64,000 nt of DNA. Origin: Notolepis coatsorum. Lineage: Eukaryota > Chordata > Actinopteri > Aulopiformes > Paralepididae. Position 1 is the first letter of the stretch. The number at the start of each line of letters is the position of its first letter. The translations under genes and the position numbers were made by a program. The DNA lies in NCBI GenBank assembly GCA_963971535.1, contig CAXASK010002027.1:16001-80000 (forward strand). The letters are read 5' to 3'. Below are positions 19,293 to 30,176 of this stretch, piece after piece. Below the pieces are notes generated by a model. The model was not told the DNA's origin. It saw only the letters and a program-made list of their open reading frames with translations, and made no database searches.

Positions 19293-19410
19293 CCCTTAAT
19301 ACCTGTTATCTAAAAACCTACACACATATGCTCTAGCTCGTACCCCCCCTTCCCGGACCCCCCATTGGATAATCCATCCATTATGCCTCGCTCCTAACCA
19401 GACACTACCA

Positions 19411-21024
19411 TTATATGCTAGCTTTTATTTTCTCCACCACTTCTAACCACAATGTCATTTTGGATTCATTGAGACCCAAAATTCTTGCTGTAGATATTTC
19501 TTGATAGATCACATCGAGATATGTAATAATCCAGACCTTTCGGCAAATTTTTTCCGGTTGGAGCCATCGTGATGCTATCAGCTTTTTAGCCACTGTGATA
19601 CCCGATAAAACCAATCTCTTTAGCTGTGGATGTACTGCACACTCAAAAACATCATTCAGCAGTAATACAGAGGGGTGTACAGGTATATTCCAAGTTAAGA
19701 GATTTGATAATTGCTGGGTCACCTCTTTCCAGAATATCTTAACTGGTGGGCAGTCCCAGTACATGTGCATAAATGTCCCCTCGTCCCCATTTGTACATAA
19801 GGAGCATTTGGAGTCTTGTATAAGACCCATTTTTTTCAGTCTTATAGGAGTCAAGTATGTCCTGTGAATATAGTTAAGATTGATTTTTTGATGGTCCGGG
19901 TTCCTTGATGTGAGTCGAACATTTGCCCAGGCTTCTTGCCAATCAAAATCACTTTCCAGGTCTGGTACATCCCTCCTCCAGACGGAGTCTAGGTGGAGGG
20001 TTTCATACGAGGACGTTAGTAATTGATGATAAAAATCTGAAACAAAACCTCTCGATGTCTCTCTTTCATAGAAGAATTTGTGGTATCTGTGGTGTTCAAT
20101 TGGTATATTTAATGGAACACCTTGAGACTTCAAACATAACAATAACTGTATGTAAAAAAGATGTGTGGACTTGGTGAGATTACATTTTTTGCGTATTTCT
20201 TCATAACTACAAAAACCCTGTTTGTTAAAAACATCCCCTAATGAGTGTATGCCTTGCTTTTCCCATATAGGGAATCTTATAGGCAGTTTTCCAATCAAGA
20301 GTGCATTGTTATTGAATAAGGGAGTATGATTATGCCATTTATGTGGGTTAGGATATTTCTTTTGTGTTTCACGCCATATCCGGATCGCATGAGTAATTAT
20401 GGGGCCACATTTCCGTTCGCAATGCTTAATTGATAGTTTAGTGTATGCTATGTCCTTCAGTCTATGTGGGGCTACTATATTTTCTTCTAATTTTCTCCAG
20501 GATACTAATGCTTGGGGATCAAACCATGTTGTCAGTGGTCTTAAAGTGTACGCCTTAAAATAGTGGAAAAAATCTGGAAATGCCATACCACCGTCTGCTT
20601 TATTTCTCTGTGCGGTGGATCTTTTTATACGTGGTGGTTTGTTATTCCAAATAAATTTGTATGTGGAGGAGTGTAATTTTTTCCAGTATCCCTCTGGAGG
20701 GGGTAACGGTAGCATTGAGCTGAAGAAGTTGATTCTAGGTAGTACGTCCATCTTAACTATTGATATCCGTGCCTGTACTGAGTTTTTAAGTTTTGCCCAC
20801 CTATCAAGGTCGTCTTTGATTTTGTTTTGGATTTTTGTGTAATTGTGCTTCACCGTTTGTCTTATGGTGGGGAATATTTCCACTCCCAAACATCTAAAGT
20901 GTTTTACCATAGGTATCTCTTCTGGGAGGGTTATATCTTTTTTTGCAGGGGCGTTAAGTGGAAGGAAAGCCGACTTCGGCCAATTTATCTTAAATCCCGA
21001 TAAATCTCCAAAGTTCTTAATCAA
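19411..21024 (-). CDS. L1-like ORF2 C-terminal fragment, copy 2
   Basis: Identical 537-codon frame to copy 1. In this copy the LINE lacks the last ~140 bp of its 3' end, because the duplication began inside the LINE 3' UTR. Confidence 0.8.
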   Translation of the reverse strand: MIKNFGDLSGFKINWPKSAFLPLNAPAKKDITLPEEIPMVKHFRCLGVEIFPTIRQTVKHNYTKIQNKIKDDLDRWAKLKNSVQARISIVKMDVLPRINFFSSMLPLPPPEGYWKKLHSSTYKFIWNNKPPRIKRSTAQRNKADGGMAFPDFFHYFKAYTLRPLTTWFDPQALVSWRKLEENIVAPHRLKDIAYTKLSIKHCERKCGPIITHAIRIWRETQKKYPNPHKWHNHTPLFNNNALLIGKLPIRFPIWEKQGIHSLGDVFNKQGFCSYEEIRKKCNLTKSTHLFYIQLLLCLKSQGVPLNIPIEHHRYHKFFYERETSRGFVSDFYHQLLTSSYETLHLDSVWRRDVPDLESDFDWQEAWANVRLTSRNPDHQKINLNYIHRTYLTPIRLKKMGLIQDSKCSLCTNGDEGTFMHMYWDCPPVKIFWKEVTQQLSNLLTWNIPVHPSVLLLNDVFECAVHPQLKRLVLSGITVAKKLIASRWLQPEKICRKVWIITYLDVIYQEISTARILGLNESKMTLWLEVVEKIKASI

Positions 21025-21053
21025 CTTTTTTTTGTATTATTATTATTAAACTT

Positions 21054-21460
21054 ATAACAAATATTATTATTATAAGGATAATAATCCATTTGACCACTTG
21101 TCTAAAAATTTTACCAACCCACTCCCAGAATGAGTTATATACCTCTGCAATCCAAGTGCCAAGGGTATCCAGAACAGGAATTCCATGCTGTTCATGTAAC
21201 TCTCTAATGCCTCTATCTGTGTCTGCTAAAACGTCCTGCACTTGGCTCTTTGAGTCGCTGATGTAATAACAACATACTGTGTGAAGTTTTTTGCACATGG
21301 CCCCTGAAGCTGCTAGAATTATGTCTAGAGCCATTCTATTCTCCTGGACCTTATTATCTGTAATAACTATCCTTATACAATGGCTTACGTTTGCTAGAGG
21401 ATATACATTAATGGGGCTCCAATCTGCTGAGCAATCTCGATTTTTTGTTTTTTTTGGCAT
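21054..21460 (-). pseudogene. env: ERV env TM, copy 2
   Basis: Same content as copy 1 (CX6CC and membrane anchor). The LINE target duplicate at 21038-21053 marks where the LINE entered. A stretch with stops lies between this frame and the SU frame to its right. Confidence 0.7.
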
Positions 21461-21621
21461 TAACGGTTGGGAGCAGTTATGTTGGGTCCATGATAAATCT
21501 ATGATGGCGAGTTTCTCTTAATTCCTGGACCTTCTCTAAATGTGCTTCCACCCGCACTGCAGTTGAGCTTGCTTTTGCTGTACAAATTCTCTGGTGTACT
21601 TGATGATCTGTACAGTTAGTT

Positions 21622-22077
21622 TCAGCTAATGTCATGTGTATAATGGTAGCGGAGTCCTTTGTTTATATATTCCCTGAAATAGGTTAATCTGAAAAGGGTT
21701 GTTTGCGGCATGACTGCTGGTTTATAGTTTTTGTTAAACACATCTACTAGGTATGTTGCTACTCGCCGTTCCACTCCAATATACCTGTCTATCTCCCGAC
21801 CATATTTCATGGTTATTTGTCTGCACTCCTCGGGAGTCCTGCATGTGGCATGGTTTAAATAGGGTGGTGGTGTGTAACAATCATTATCTTTGCTGGAAAT
21901 TTTTTCCGCCTCTCCCCCCCAGTCCATCATTGTCCAGTCTGCCATGGTAAAAGGAACTGGTGTTACCATAGCGCTGGAAGAGGAGGTAGGAAAGAGTTGA
22001 CATATCCAACAATTTGTCATGTTTTTGCTATGTGCAAATTCAGACATTAGAGTTAACGCTATATTGCCTCCTTCCAT
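21622..22077 (-). pseudogene. env: ERV env SU C-terminal part with CWIC motif
   Basis: 151-codon frame with NCWICQL near its start. CXXC of the CW-x-C type in SU, together with CX6CC in TM, is the covalent SU-TM pairing signature of gamma-type Env proteins. Separated from the main SU frame (ending 22165) and from TM by frame breaks. Confidence 0.65.
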
Positions 22078-22164
22078 TAGGCCACGCCGTACTCTTAGTC
22101 ACCTGACAATAGTTCCCCTCCCTATTGTAGTTTGAGGTAACTTAGATTCTGCCCTAGTGGCTGT

Positions 22165-23440
22165 TTAAGTCACGGATTTCTTCCCTGCCATGTTGCCTTC
22201 TGTGGTAGTAGTGAAAAATAACTCTGGTAGGTCTGTTGTGGGGGTCACCCCAGTTTCCGTTGGAACACGCCTTTTCCCTCTTCCCAGTACTATCTCAACA
22301 CATGAGCGTTGACTCATCTCTTCAGAGATATTAGTATGGACATCTGTCAATTGCTCTATCATGCATTTTCTCCAAGACGGATAATTTTCATGCAGGTCTG
22401 GTAAACTCTCCGGTGGATAAATGTAATTTATGCCTGCTTTGCGCCTTTTGGCTACTGGGTCCTGTGCGGGAAATTGTTCTGTGGGACACCGCTTCCTCCA
22501 TAGCTTTTCAGTGTCCTCAGGAGCCTCATAATCAGGGGTGGTTTGACATGTAGGTTGACCACACCAGTATGTATTTTGCCGGTGGTGGTCATAACCTTTA
22601 TGCATGATTATCATACATTGAGAATTTTCCCCCTTTGTGCCCACTCTTTCCTCTATACATATCAGCCGATAGGAGGTGTAAGCTAACGGCTGTAACCACC
22701 TACTGGCCGTGGTCAGAGTCCATGCCTTACATCTGGTTTCCCTGCAATTTTTATCTCCACAATGGAACCTTATTTTACCTTGGTCCCAATGGTCCCAGGG
22801 TTGGGGACCAATTGTTGTTATTAATTCAGGAAATTGGGGGGAGGAGGTGACACCCGCAGGGTTTATTGTTGTCGGATTTATTATATCAGGACAGTTTTCT
22901 GTCCAGTCCTGTTTTTCAGGGACCCAGTCAGGGGTTTGGTGACAGGTCCCGAAATTACACCAGTATGGTAGTCTCCTGAGTTCCTCTGTTACTGGACCTT
23001 TCAGGACTATGGTGCAATTTTTCAACCCATCCACCGGTTCCTGACATGTCTCATTAAAATAAGATCTTTTTAATGTTACCCATAGGTTTTTTTGTCTTAA
23101 CGTCCATATTTTTACGCGCTCCCCATAACTATGTCGGACATTTTTGCATAGGAAACGCGCAGCTTCCCATCTTGGTGTCTGTTTTCCACTCCATAGGACC
23201 AACCTTGTGTCATCTTGATATGAGGAAGCCTCTAAACTTCGTTTTCCTCTGGAATTGTTTGATATGTCAGGAGTTAGGGCTATATCCCCTTTTCCTAGGT
23301 TATGCCGTTCCGTAAAAATTTCCATAATAGGGGGATGATTGATAAGGAAAGTACAATTGTGAGTATGATGGTAGTGAATTTTATACCCCCATTCCTTTGT
23401 AAGGCCCATACCTGCTTGTCTGACCTCATGTCTCTCTATA
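22165..23440 (-). pseudogene. env: ERV env SU N-terminal part
   Basis: A 414-codon frame (22165-23409) rich in cysteine (WCNFGTC, WCGQPTC, CGDKNC repeats) and N-glycosylation sites, ending at TAA near 22165. A basic RGKR stretch occurs near the N terminus and RGKRR near the C terminus. A hydrophobic signal-peptide-like run (TTIILTIVLSLSII) is present at about 23330-23380, but in a different frame, starting from an ATG at about 23430. The leader and SU are thus split by a frameshift. The function would be receptor binding; this copy is not intact. Confidence 0.65.
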
Positions 23441-23690
23441 TCCTTATCTATTTTCAGTATACCTGGTTTCCTTTCTCTCTCTGCCTATGGTTTTTCTAAT
23501 CTCTCTGGATCTTATCCTAATCTTCGTCGGTCCTACTTGAGTCCTCACAGGCACCTTCTCAAGCTTGCCGCCCAAAAACAATAAATTAAAAAAATAAATT
23601 GATACTGTTCATCAGTACCCGCCGGCTCTTCCTAAGCCAGGTATACTCCCTATACTTTTTACACATTCTTTTGTTGGTTTTATAATGTGA
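23441..23690. other. ERV pol-env intergenic stretch
   Basis: No coding region supported. Env splice acceptor expected here but not assigned. Confidence 0.4.
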
Positions 23691-23699
23691 TTCTTTTAA

Positions 23700-24530
23700 T
23701 CGTCTTTTTCAAGGATACTTTTAAGACTGGAGATCCTGTGGTTCTGGAACCTTTCTGCAGTGGCTGGCGTGGATCCAAGTTGGTCGTTCTGCGACCTTCA
23801 GTGCGGATGTGGTGATGAGCAAAACTTGGTATGGTCCCCTCCATCGGGGCTGTTTCTAGCTTTTCCTCCTGAAGTCTTTCATCACTACCCAATCGCCTGG
23901 TTGTAGGGCCTCTTTTACCTGTGAGTGGATAGAAACTAGAGTTTTGGTTAGATTTATGCAGTATTTCATCATCCGTTCCTCTATTCCTTCCAAACTATTT
24001 ATTACTTGGATGGGAGGAGATATTCCTGTTTCCATTGGCCTACCATGAATAACCTCAAATGGAGAGTGTCCTGTTGTTCTATTAGGTCGCCCCCTCATTG
24101 CACATAATGCTATAGGGAGGCAGGTTACCCAGTCTAAACCTGTTTCTATAATGGCCTTGGCTAATTTGTTCTTGAGATTTCCATTTGCTCTCTCCACTAC
24201 CCCGGCACTTTTTGGGTGGTATGAAGTATGTTGTTTCAAATTTATATTTAGGTATTTTGACAGTTGTTTTAAAGCCTCATTCACAAAATGAGGCCCATTA
24301 TCACTGCTGATCTTTTTTGGTAGGCCCCACCTTGGTATTATTTCCTGTATTAGGACCTTTGCCACTGAGCTTGCGTCAGCTTTCGTGGTTGCAAAGGCTT
24401 CTATCCATCTTGAAAACATATCTGTTATTACCAGGCAGTGTAATTTTCCTCTGCATGGTGTAAGGGTTGTGAAATCCATCATCAGATATTCAAATGGAGC
24501 CTCTGGTACTGGTTGGGCTGATTGTGGCAT
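23700..24530 (-). pseudogene. pol: ERV integrase core and C-terminal domain
   Basis: The DDE core is present: D in LMMDFTTL, D in SSDNGPHFV, E in VVERANGNLKN. The C-terminal domain begins GDWVVMKDFRRKS and is stopped by a TAG at 23856-23858; the frame then continues with [13 protein letters not shown] and THWIHASHC-like text. The stop sits where related integrases have W, so a single TGG-to-TAG change is the likely cause. Remaining residues support an MLV-like integrase. Confidence 0.75.
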
Positions 24531-24551
24531 TTTTATGCCCCGTCCTATTTT

Positions 24552-25869
24552 TCACAAAACCTTTGTGAGAAGTTTGAGAAACCTGTTGTATCCCAATAAG
24601 TAGCTATTTTCTCTATCATCCCCCCTTTTGAACAATCCATGGCTCAATTTAGCATAATAGGGAAAAAGCGCACGTGGTAGACATGGTTTATTTGTCGGGC
24701 CATACCAAATACCATTTTCTCCTAGGTGTCCATACCTTTTCCATCCTGCTTTCTCTAATGGAGGTGCATTTTTCTGGAAAGTGAGGAGGTCTGCTAGTGA
24801 CGCAGTGGCCGTAAGCTGTGGCAGCATAGGCACGGTGTATGAGGCAGGGTTTATTGCTGCTTCCTTCGCTGCCATATCTGCCTGTTTATTTCCCAGGGAG
24901 ACCGGGTCTGTTTCTTTCGTATGTGCTGCACATTTACAGACTGCAATCTCTCTTGGTAGCATTATGGCCTCCAGCAGATTCCTGATGTTTTCACTATTTA
25001 ATATTGGTACGCCATCTGATTTCATGAATCCCCGTAATTTCCATAATGTTCAGAAATCGTGCACCACGCCAAAAGCATACCTACTATCGGTGTGAATTGT
25101 TACTGATTTATCAGTGGCCAATATACATGCTCTGGGTAATGCAAAAAGCTCAGCCTGTTGTGCTGACAAATGTCCCAGAAGTTTAGCAGACTCTAATACT
25201 GCATTTTGTGTGGTGACTGCATATCCTACTTCTGGAGCACAGTTTTCCCTATTCCGTGAGGCCGATCCGTCTACAAATAAAACTAGATCTGAAATCTTGA
25301 GGGGAGTGTCCTGTAGATCAGGCCTTGGGGTGGTAGCGTCTTGGATCGCTATCAGACAATCATGTGGCTCCCTGTCATCCTCGGTAGGTAAAAGGGTGGC
25401 GGGGTTCAGAACTGTAGACCTGTTTACTGTTACATGGGGCATAGAAAGAATGTGTTGATGGTGTAGATATCTTGCTGAGGATAGGTGGTAGGTTTTCTGT
25501 TCCAGCAATATTGTTGCCACTGCATGGGGAACCAAAACTGTTAGTTGCCGTTAGGCCACTAGAGCAGCTGAGGCTGTTATTGCTGCTGAGGCAGCTGATA
25601 CTGCCCTTAAACATAGTGGCAAAGCACGAGCTACCGCATCTAATCGATGAGAGTAGTACGCTACTGGTCGGAGTTTGCCGCCATGTTCCTGTAGTAGGAC
25701 AGCAGACATAAACCCGTTCTTTTCATCCACAGTTAATGTAAAGGGTTTTTCCATATCTGGTAGGCCTAAAGTAGGGGCAGCTGTGAGTGTCTTCTTTAGT
25801 ATTTCAAAACTTAGCTCTGTTTCCTCTGACCAAGGTACCGGGTCCCTTGGTAATAGGCTGTTGGTATGA
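24552..25869 (-). pseudogene. pol: ERV RT connection, RNase H and integrase zinc region
   Basis: Three successive frames. 25551-25869 gives the connection (LPDMEKPFTLTVDE, VAYYSHRLD). 25050-25535 gives RNase H with D in LFVDGSAS, E in AELFALPRA and D in HTDSRYAFG. 24552-25025 gives the RNase H end (GNKQADMAAKEAA) and the beginning of integrase. Frame changes at about 25540 and 25040. The order matches class I retroviral Pol. Confidence 0.75.
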
Positions 25870-25913
25870 GCTAAATCCTGGAGTGGTTGAGCTAATTTTG
25901 CATAGTCGACTAT

Positions 25914-27060
25914 CTAGCTGCGGACATAGCCTGTGCACCCCAGAAAACTCCTTAACTGCTTTTTGGATATGGGCCTTGGTATTTTCAATATTGCTTCTAT
26001 CCTCTCCTGCCCTATTGTTTTTCCCTCAGCGGAGATGTCGTGTCCTAGGTATCTAACTCTTTCTTGTGCGAACTGGAGTTTTTCTTTGCTCGCCTTATGG
26101 CCCTGTTCATACAAGTATTTTAGTAGCGCTATGGTGTCTGTTTGACAAACATGCTTATCTCTTGAAGCGATCAAGATATCATCTACATAAGCCAGCATAC
26201 GACTTCCTCCTGGGAAACGGAATCCCCTCAAGCTTTCATCTAATGCAAAACTCTAACATGCCGGTGAGCTGGCATATCCCTGGGGTGTACACTTCCATGT
26301 GTAACGCCTGCCCTTGAAGGTGAAGGCAAACCAATACTGTGACTCCTCCTCTACAGGCAGACTGAAAAAAGCATTAGCCAGATCTATTACTGTGAAATAC
26401 TTTGACCCAGCAGAAAGCTGTGAAAGTATTGTGGTCGGATTTGGAACCACTGGTGCCCTTTGGTGGACGGCCTCATTTACTGCCCTTAAGTCTTGTACAA
26501 ATCTCCAAGATTCTCCATCTGCTTTTTTTACTGGCAGAATGGGTGAGTTACAAGGTGATGTTTCACAAGGCACAATGATTCCTCTTGCAAGTAAAGATTC
26601 AAATACTGGAGTAATGCCTGCCTCAGCGTCCGGCCGGAGGGGGTATTGGGCCTTGCAGGGCCTATATGAACCTTTCGGTTGCACCACCAGGGGAGTGGCT
26701 CCTTTTATTAAGCCTACGTCATATTTATCTTTTGCCCACAGGCCGCTTGGTACCTCTTCCAATATTTTAGGCAATCCTTGTGTCATTTGGAGATATTTCC
26801 CTGTATGGATTTTTTCTGGTGGCACTACATGAATCCGGTGCATTCCCATGAATACCTGGGGATAGGAGATTTTAAAAACCTCCATAGTTCTGGAATATTT
26901 GGCTTCATTTGAGGAAGGTTGCCAATCAGTAACAGCTTCACATAGTGCCAGCCATGGTCCTACTCCCTGCCACGTCTTATATTTTGCTTTACAGATTGAA
27001 ACGTGAGCTATGCTGCCTGGAACAGAAAAAAGTGTATATTCTGTTTCAGGCAGTTGTACA
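25914..27060 (-). pseudogene. pol: ERV reverse transcriptase
   Basis: Fingers and palm: YPLRPDAEAGI, LLARGIIVPCETSPCNSPILPVKK, WRFVQDLRAVN, FTVIDLANAFFSLP and TPQGYASSP (26253-27060), then the catalytic MLAYVDDILIAS at about 26190 and RYLGHDIS, FLGCTGY. A break with short deletions or frame changes lies at 26231-26253, just after the TPQGY block, and another at 25914. Confidence 0.8.
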
Positions 27061-27828
27061 GATAATGCACAGAATTCTTTTGAAACGTATATGTATTTTC
27101 CTTTTAGCAGAGACTTTTTTTTTTAACCATTCTTCCTCAAACTGGGGGTCGGGTTTTGTCACAGCTTTCGCTGTGACATGTAATTCTGGTGGGGACATGA
27201 CGTCACCTCCAAACTCCCACCAAGTCTTAACCTTTTTAACTAATTGTTCAGATATTGAATCAGGACCCTGTGTTGATAGATCCCATGAATAATAATATAT
27301 AGGTTTTGCTACCCCATATTTTATCATATTATATACCTCTGGCTCATCTGTCCTAATTATTGTCAATTTTGAGCTGTCACTCAATATGGAGATATTAAAG
27401 GCACACATAAGATCCCGCCCACATACGTTGACAGGACATGTGGGGGAGTATAGGAATGAATGTTCCTTTTTAAAAGGTCTTCCATTTCCCCCCCTTTTAT
27501 CAATTACCCACAAGGGAGCAGTGAAACTCTCCTCAGTTTCCATACCTCCCACTGTGGTAACTGTTTTCCCACTTAGTCCTGGTTTTGTAGGAAAACTTTT
27601 TGTAGTTATTACCGAATATGTGGCCCCTGAGTCTACCATGAAGGGAATATCATATCCGTCTACTTGTAGTTCTATCATTGGTAGTTCTCCATTTAAGTAA
27701 CATTTTGGCAAAAGGAATTTTTCAGGTCTGATTTCTATATCACTCTTGGGTATATCTAATTGTTTACCCTTATTTTCTCCATGGCTATTTTTGCTAAATT
27801 TTAAGGTGATGTCCGTCCCCTGGTCCCG
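27046..27828 (-). pseudogene. pro: ERV protease
   Basis: Frame open from the UGA at 27829 down to a TGA at 27046. Aspartic protease motif FMVDSGATYSVI at about 27630. The end of the frame overlaps the start of the RT text in another frame. A run of ten A (minus strand; T run at 27115-27124) is the likely slippage point, because the RT frame is entered one base later. Confidence 0.7.
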
Positions 27829-27831
27829 TCA
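27816..27831 (-). promoter_or_regulatory. Gag-pol stop codon in readthrough context (UGA CGG)
   Basis: The gag end frame (...GRGRGSY) stops at TGA 27829-27831 and is followed in frame by CGG GAC CAG GGG ACG and then the protease. UGA-CGG is a known leaky readthrough context, and gamma-type retroviruses use stop readthrough at this junction. Inference from sequence context only. Confidence 0.5.
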
Positions 27832-27935
27832 GTAAGATCCCCTCCCCCTTCCCATCGGGTTCTGCACAGTCACCCTCCATTCCGGGGGCCCTCTCCATCT
27901 ATTCCCGTCTCTTCTTCTGGCCTTAGGACTGTCAA
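27829..27935 (-). pseudogene. gag: ERV gag nucleocapsid end
   Basis: Short basic frame with RRRDG, RWRGPPEW and GRGRGSY, an arginine/glycine-rich nucleic-acid-binding tail rather than a CCHC knuckle. It ends upstream at the junction with the long-TIR DNA element. Confidence 0.5.
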
Positions 27936-29050
27936 CTACTTTGTAACGTTATGTTATTTCGGGCATTCATAACGTTATTTCGCGCGACTGTACATTGTAA
28001 CGTTAACACAGCCCAGCTGTCAACTGTACTTTGTAACGTTATGTTATTTCGGGCGTTTTATTCATAACAAACATTGACGCGATTCCGCCAACACATACAT
28101 TATGTAATATTAGAATAACAGAACAGATTGACAGGTGGTGACAAAGCACTGGGCGCGTGTGTACATTGTGCACCCATTAGCCGGTGTTCTATGGACACAC
28201 ACACACAGCTGTGGACAGCTGGTGGTTTAATTTGGCTGAACAGTGTTTGAGACTGTTTATTTTAAAGGTATAATTCGTAATGCTGTCAAACAGTGACCTC
28301 TAGGCAAAAGAGTCCTGCTTGGTATTGTGCTTTTCTTTTTACTTTTGAATTTCTCCAGACCTCTCTTGGTAGAGCCTCAGGTGTGGCTAGCAGTAGCAAC
28401 CACTATACCCACTGAAATCCAACCCACACATCATCAGACAAAAACAAAACATGTAAACAAAGCTGTAAACAGTACCATGTTACCATCTTTTTTCCTAGAT
28501 GCCGGCTGCCGCTGTTTGACGACATTACAGATTCTACCTTTAAGCAAAACTGTTGTGGTTGAAGTTGTTCAGAGAGTGGAGTATATTACTGTTATATAAA
28601 CACAATTCTAGTGCTTAATGGACAGCACTCAGTCAGTCAAGTATAGGATGTTTATCTGGAGAATACATTTTCTGGTACAGATAGGGTTGAAGAGTGACCC
28701 TGAAGCATCTGTTTGAGTTGTCAGCGGGTTATGGGCGGAATACATTTGCTAGCAAGTGTTGATGACCAAAATAACCTCTAAAACCTCTAAAATTGTGTGA
28801 TGTGTGACATCTCTGAACACAGTGAGGGAAAACGGACCAAAACATTAATAAATATCTGTTATGTGGTTAGGGTATGTATGTTTTTGAAATAAATGCCCAG
28901 TGCTTTGTCACCACCTGTCAATCTGTTGGCGGAATCGCGTCAATGTTTGTTATGAATAAAACGCCCGAAATAACATAACGTTACAAAGTACAGTTGACAG
29001 CTGGGCTGTGTTAACGTTACAATGTACAGGCGCGTGAAATAACGTTATGG
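27936..29050. mobile_element. DNA element with long terminal inverted repeats (MITE-like)
   Basis: Left arm from about 27966 (CATAACGTTATTTC..., then TGTACATTGTAACGTTAACACAGCCC, then GCGATTCCGCCAAC, then CAGATTGACAGGTGGTGAC) reappears inverted at the right from about 28900 to 29048 in the same order, with a few mismatches and one ~35-bp extra segment in the left arm. Part of the inner arm is repeated once more at 27938-27965. The ~750-bp centre has no supported gene. Target duplication not resolved. Confidence 0.75.
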
Positions 29051-29187
29051 CGTTATGCGTGAATCTGGTCCTCGTTTGGATAAATATGTATTCGATTAGG
29101 CAGTGGCAAAAAAGAAAATGCGCATTGCGTGCGTTACCGGGGCCAATCAGGCGAATGCGGAAGCACTCTTGGGCTGCCTTTAATATA

Positions 29188-29247
29188 GACGCTTCCCGCG
29201 AGGCCCTGTGCGACCGCACTGCTCGCACACCCCCTGAGGCGGCCCTG
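29188..29247 (-). mobile_element. End fragment of the CAGGGCCGCC hAT family
   Basis: Reverse complement of the left end of the hAT at 43507 (GAGGCCCTGTGCGACCGC, then CTGAGGCGGCCCTG). Only this end is visible here. Confidence 0.65.
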
Positions 29248-30176
29248 GTTATAGCCCTGCAAACAAGGTGAGCCACTCCATAGACACATAGCGTGGCAGT
29301 CATATCCCGTTCCCAGCGTGGCGATCAATATGAGTTCACCTTTTTTTCTGTTTTATTATTTCATCTCTTTTAGTGCTATTTAGCACCATTTATGTTAAGG
29401 ACCACCTCTGTGTTAGGGTGGCGGCTAGTTTGGAACCCAAGAGCAGAACACAAGGCACAGGAGAATGAGGTGGTTTAGGATATTTAATAGGTACCAGGCA
29501 GATGACAAGGCAGGTAGGGAAATGTACAACAAGGGTGAGGAAGGTCACTCCATGTGACCCCAGGCAACGTCCCGGCTGGTGACGTCCATGGGTGAGGCGC
29601 AGGCCGGGGGTGTGCAATCCTACACACAGAAGGGCAAGGTTAGAGCAAGGCAGGTACAGAGACAATAGAAGCATACAGTATAGAGTCAGGTGAAGCAACA
29701 CTCATAGGCCTCATATCCAGGCTCGGTGATGAAGTGATGAGTCTCAGGTGTGTAGGATGACCCAGGTAGACAGCGTGGTGATGAGGAGTCAGGAAGCAGC
29801 CCATATAAGGGCGTGGAGACCTGCTGCCAGACAGGAGAGAGAGAGGCCCTGGCTGTAGAACAATATGTAGGCTGCCCATAAGATTTAGTTGTTCCCTCAT
29901 AATAAAGTTGAATCTAATCTAATCTAATATGTGTGTGTTTTCTGAAAACATAGAGCAGACATTCTTTATGCATGATACTTTTATGAGCGTTGGAAATCAA
30001 CCTTTAAAAAATGTCTCTCCTACAAATTCCAATTGGCCCATGTTCAAGATATAATTTATAAAGTATATCATCTAATGAATTACTCATAATATAAGAATGA
30101 TAAATAGCCTAAATAAGAAATGTGAAAATCTCTGTTACCAGTACTAACGTGTTTGTGTTTGTCATAACAGGACAGC
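29248..30176. other. Unassigned DNA with LINE tail at 29871-29925
   Basis: 29390-29870 looks like a moderately repetitive GC-rich block with an ATATAAG near 29801, but I cannot name it. At 29890-29925 AATAAAGTTGAATCTAATCTAATCTAAT is a typical non-LTR tail. No gene seen. Confidence 0.4.

Larger units (their letters stand above)
19293..21881. repeat. Tandem duplication unit B (2,589 bp)
   Basis: Second copy of the LINE/env block. Its right edge is continuous with the rest of env (21882 onward). Unit B therefore retains the original env context on its right, and unit A retains the original LINE 3' end on its left. The junction at 19292/19293 is the novel one. Confidence 0.95.
16397..27935 (-). 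mobile_element. Gamma/epsilon-like endogenous retrovirus, degraded, 5'-truncated
   Basis: Minus-strand order is gag end - UGA - protease - RT - RNase H - integrase - env SU - env TM - cytoplasmic tail. Pol resembles the MLV-like (class I) arrangement: gag/pol separated by an in-frame stop, RNase H with an AAHTKETDPVSLGNKQAD-type segment, and integrase C-terminal block WRGPYQVLL. Env has CWIC and CX6CC motifs. Broken by several frameshifts and stops, an L1-like insertion and a 2.6-kb tandem duplication. The 5' LTR and most of gag are missing, replaced at 27935 by a DNA element. Confidence 0.85.

Noticed and set aside
16704-21881. The 2.6-kb direct repeats as an LTR pair
   Set aside because: They are adjacent with no interior, contain LINE ORF2 and env rather than LTR signals, and their edges lie inside those genes.
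22635-22942. Plus-strand ORFs over the ERV env
   Set aside because: Shadows of the minus-strand env frame; no motif.
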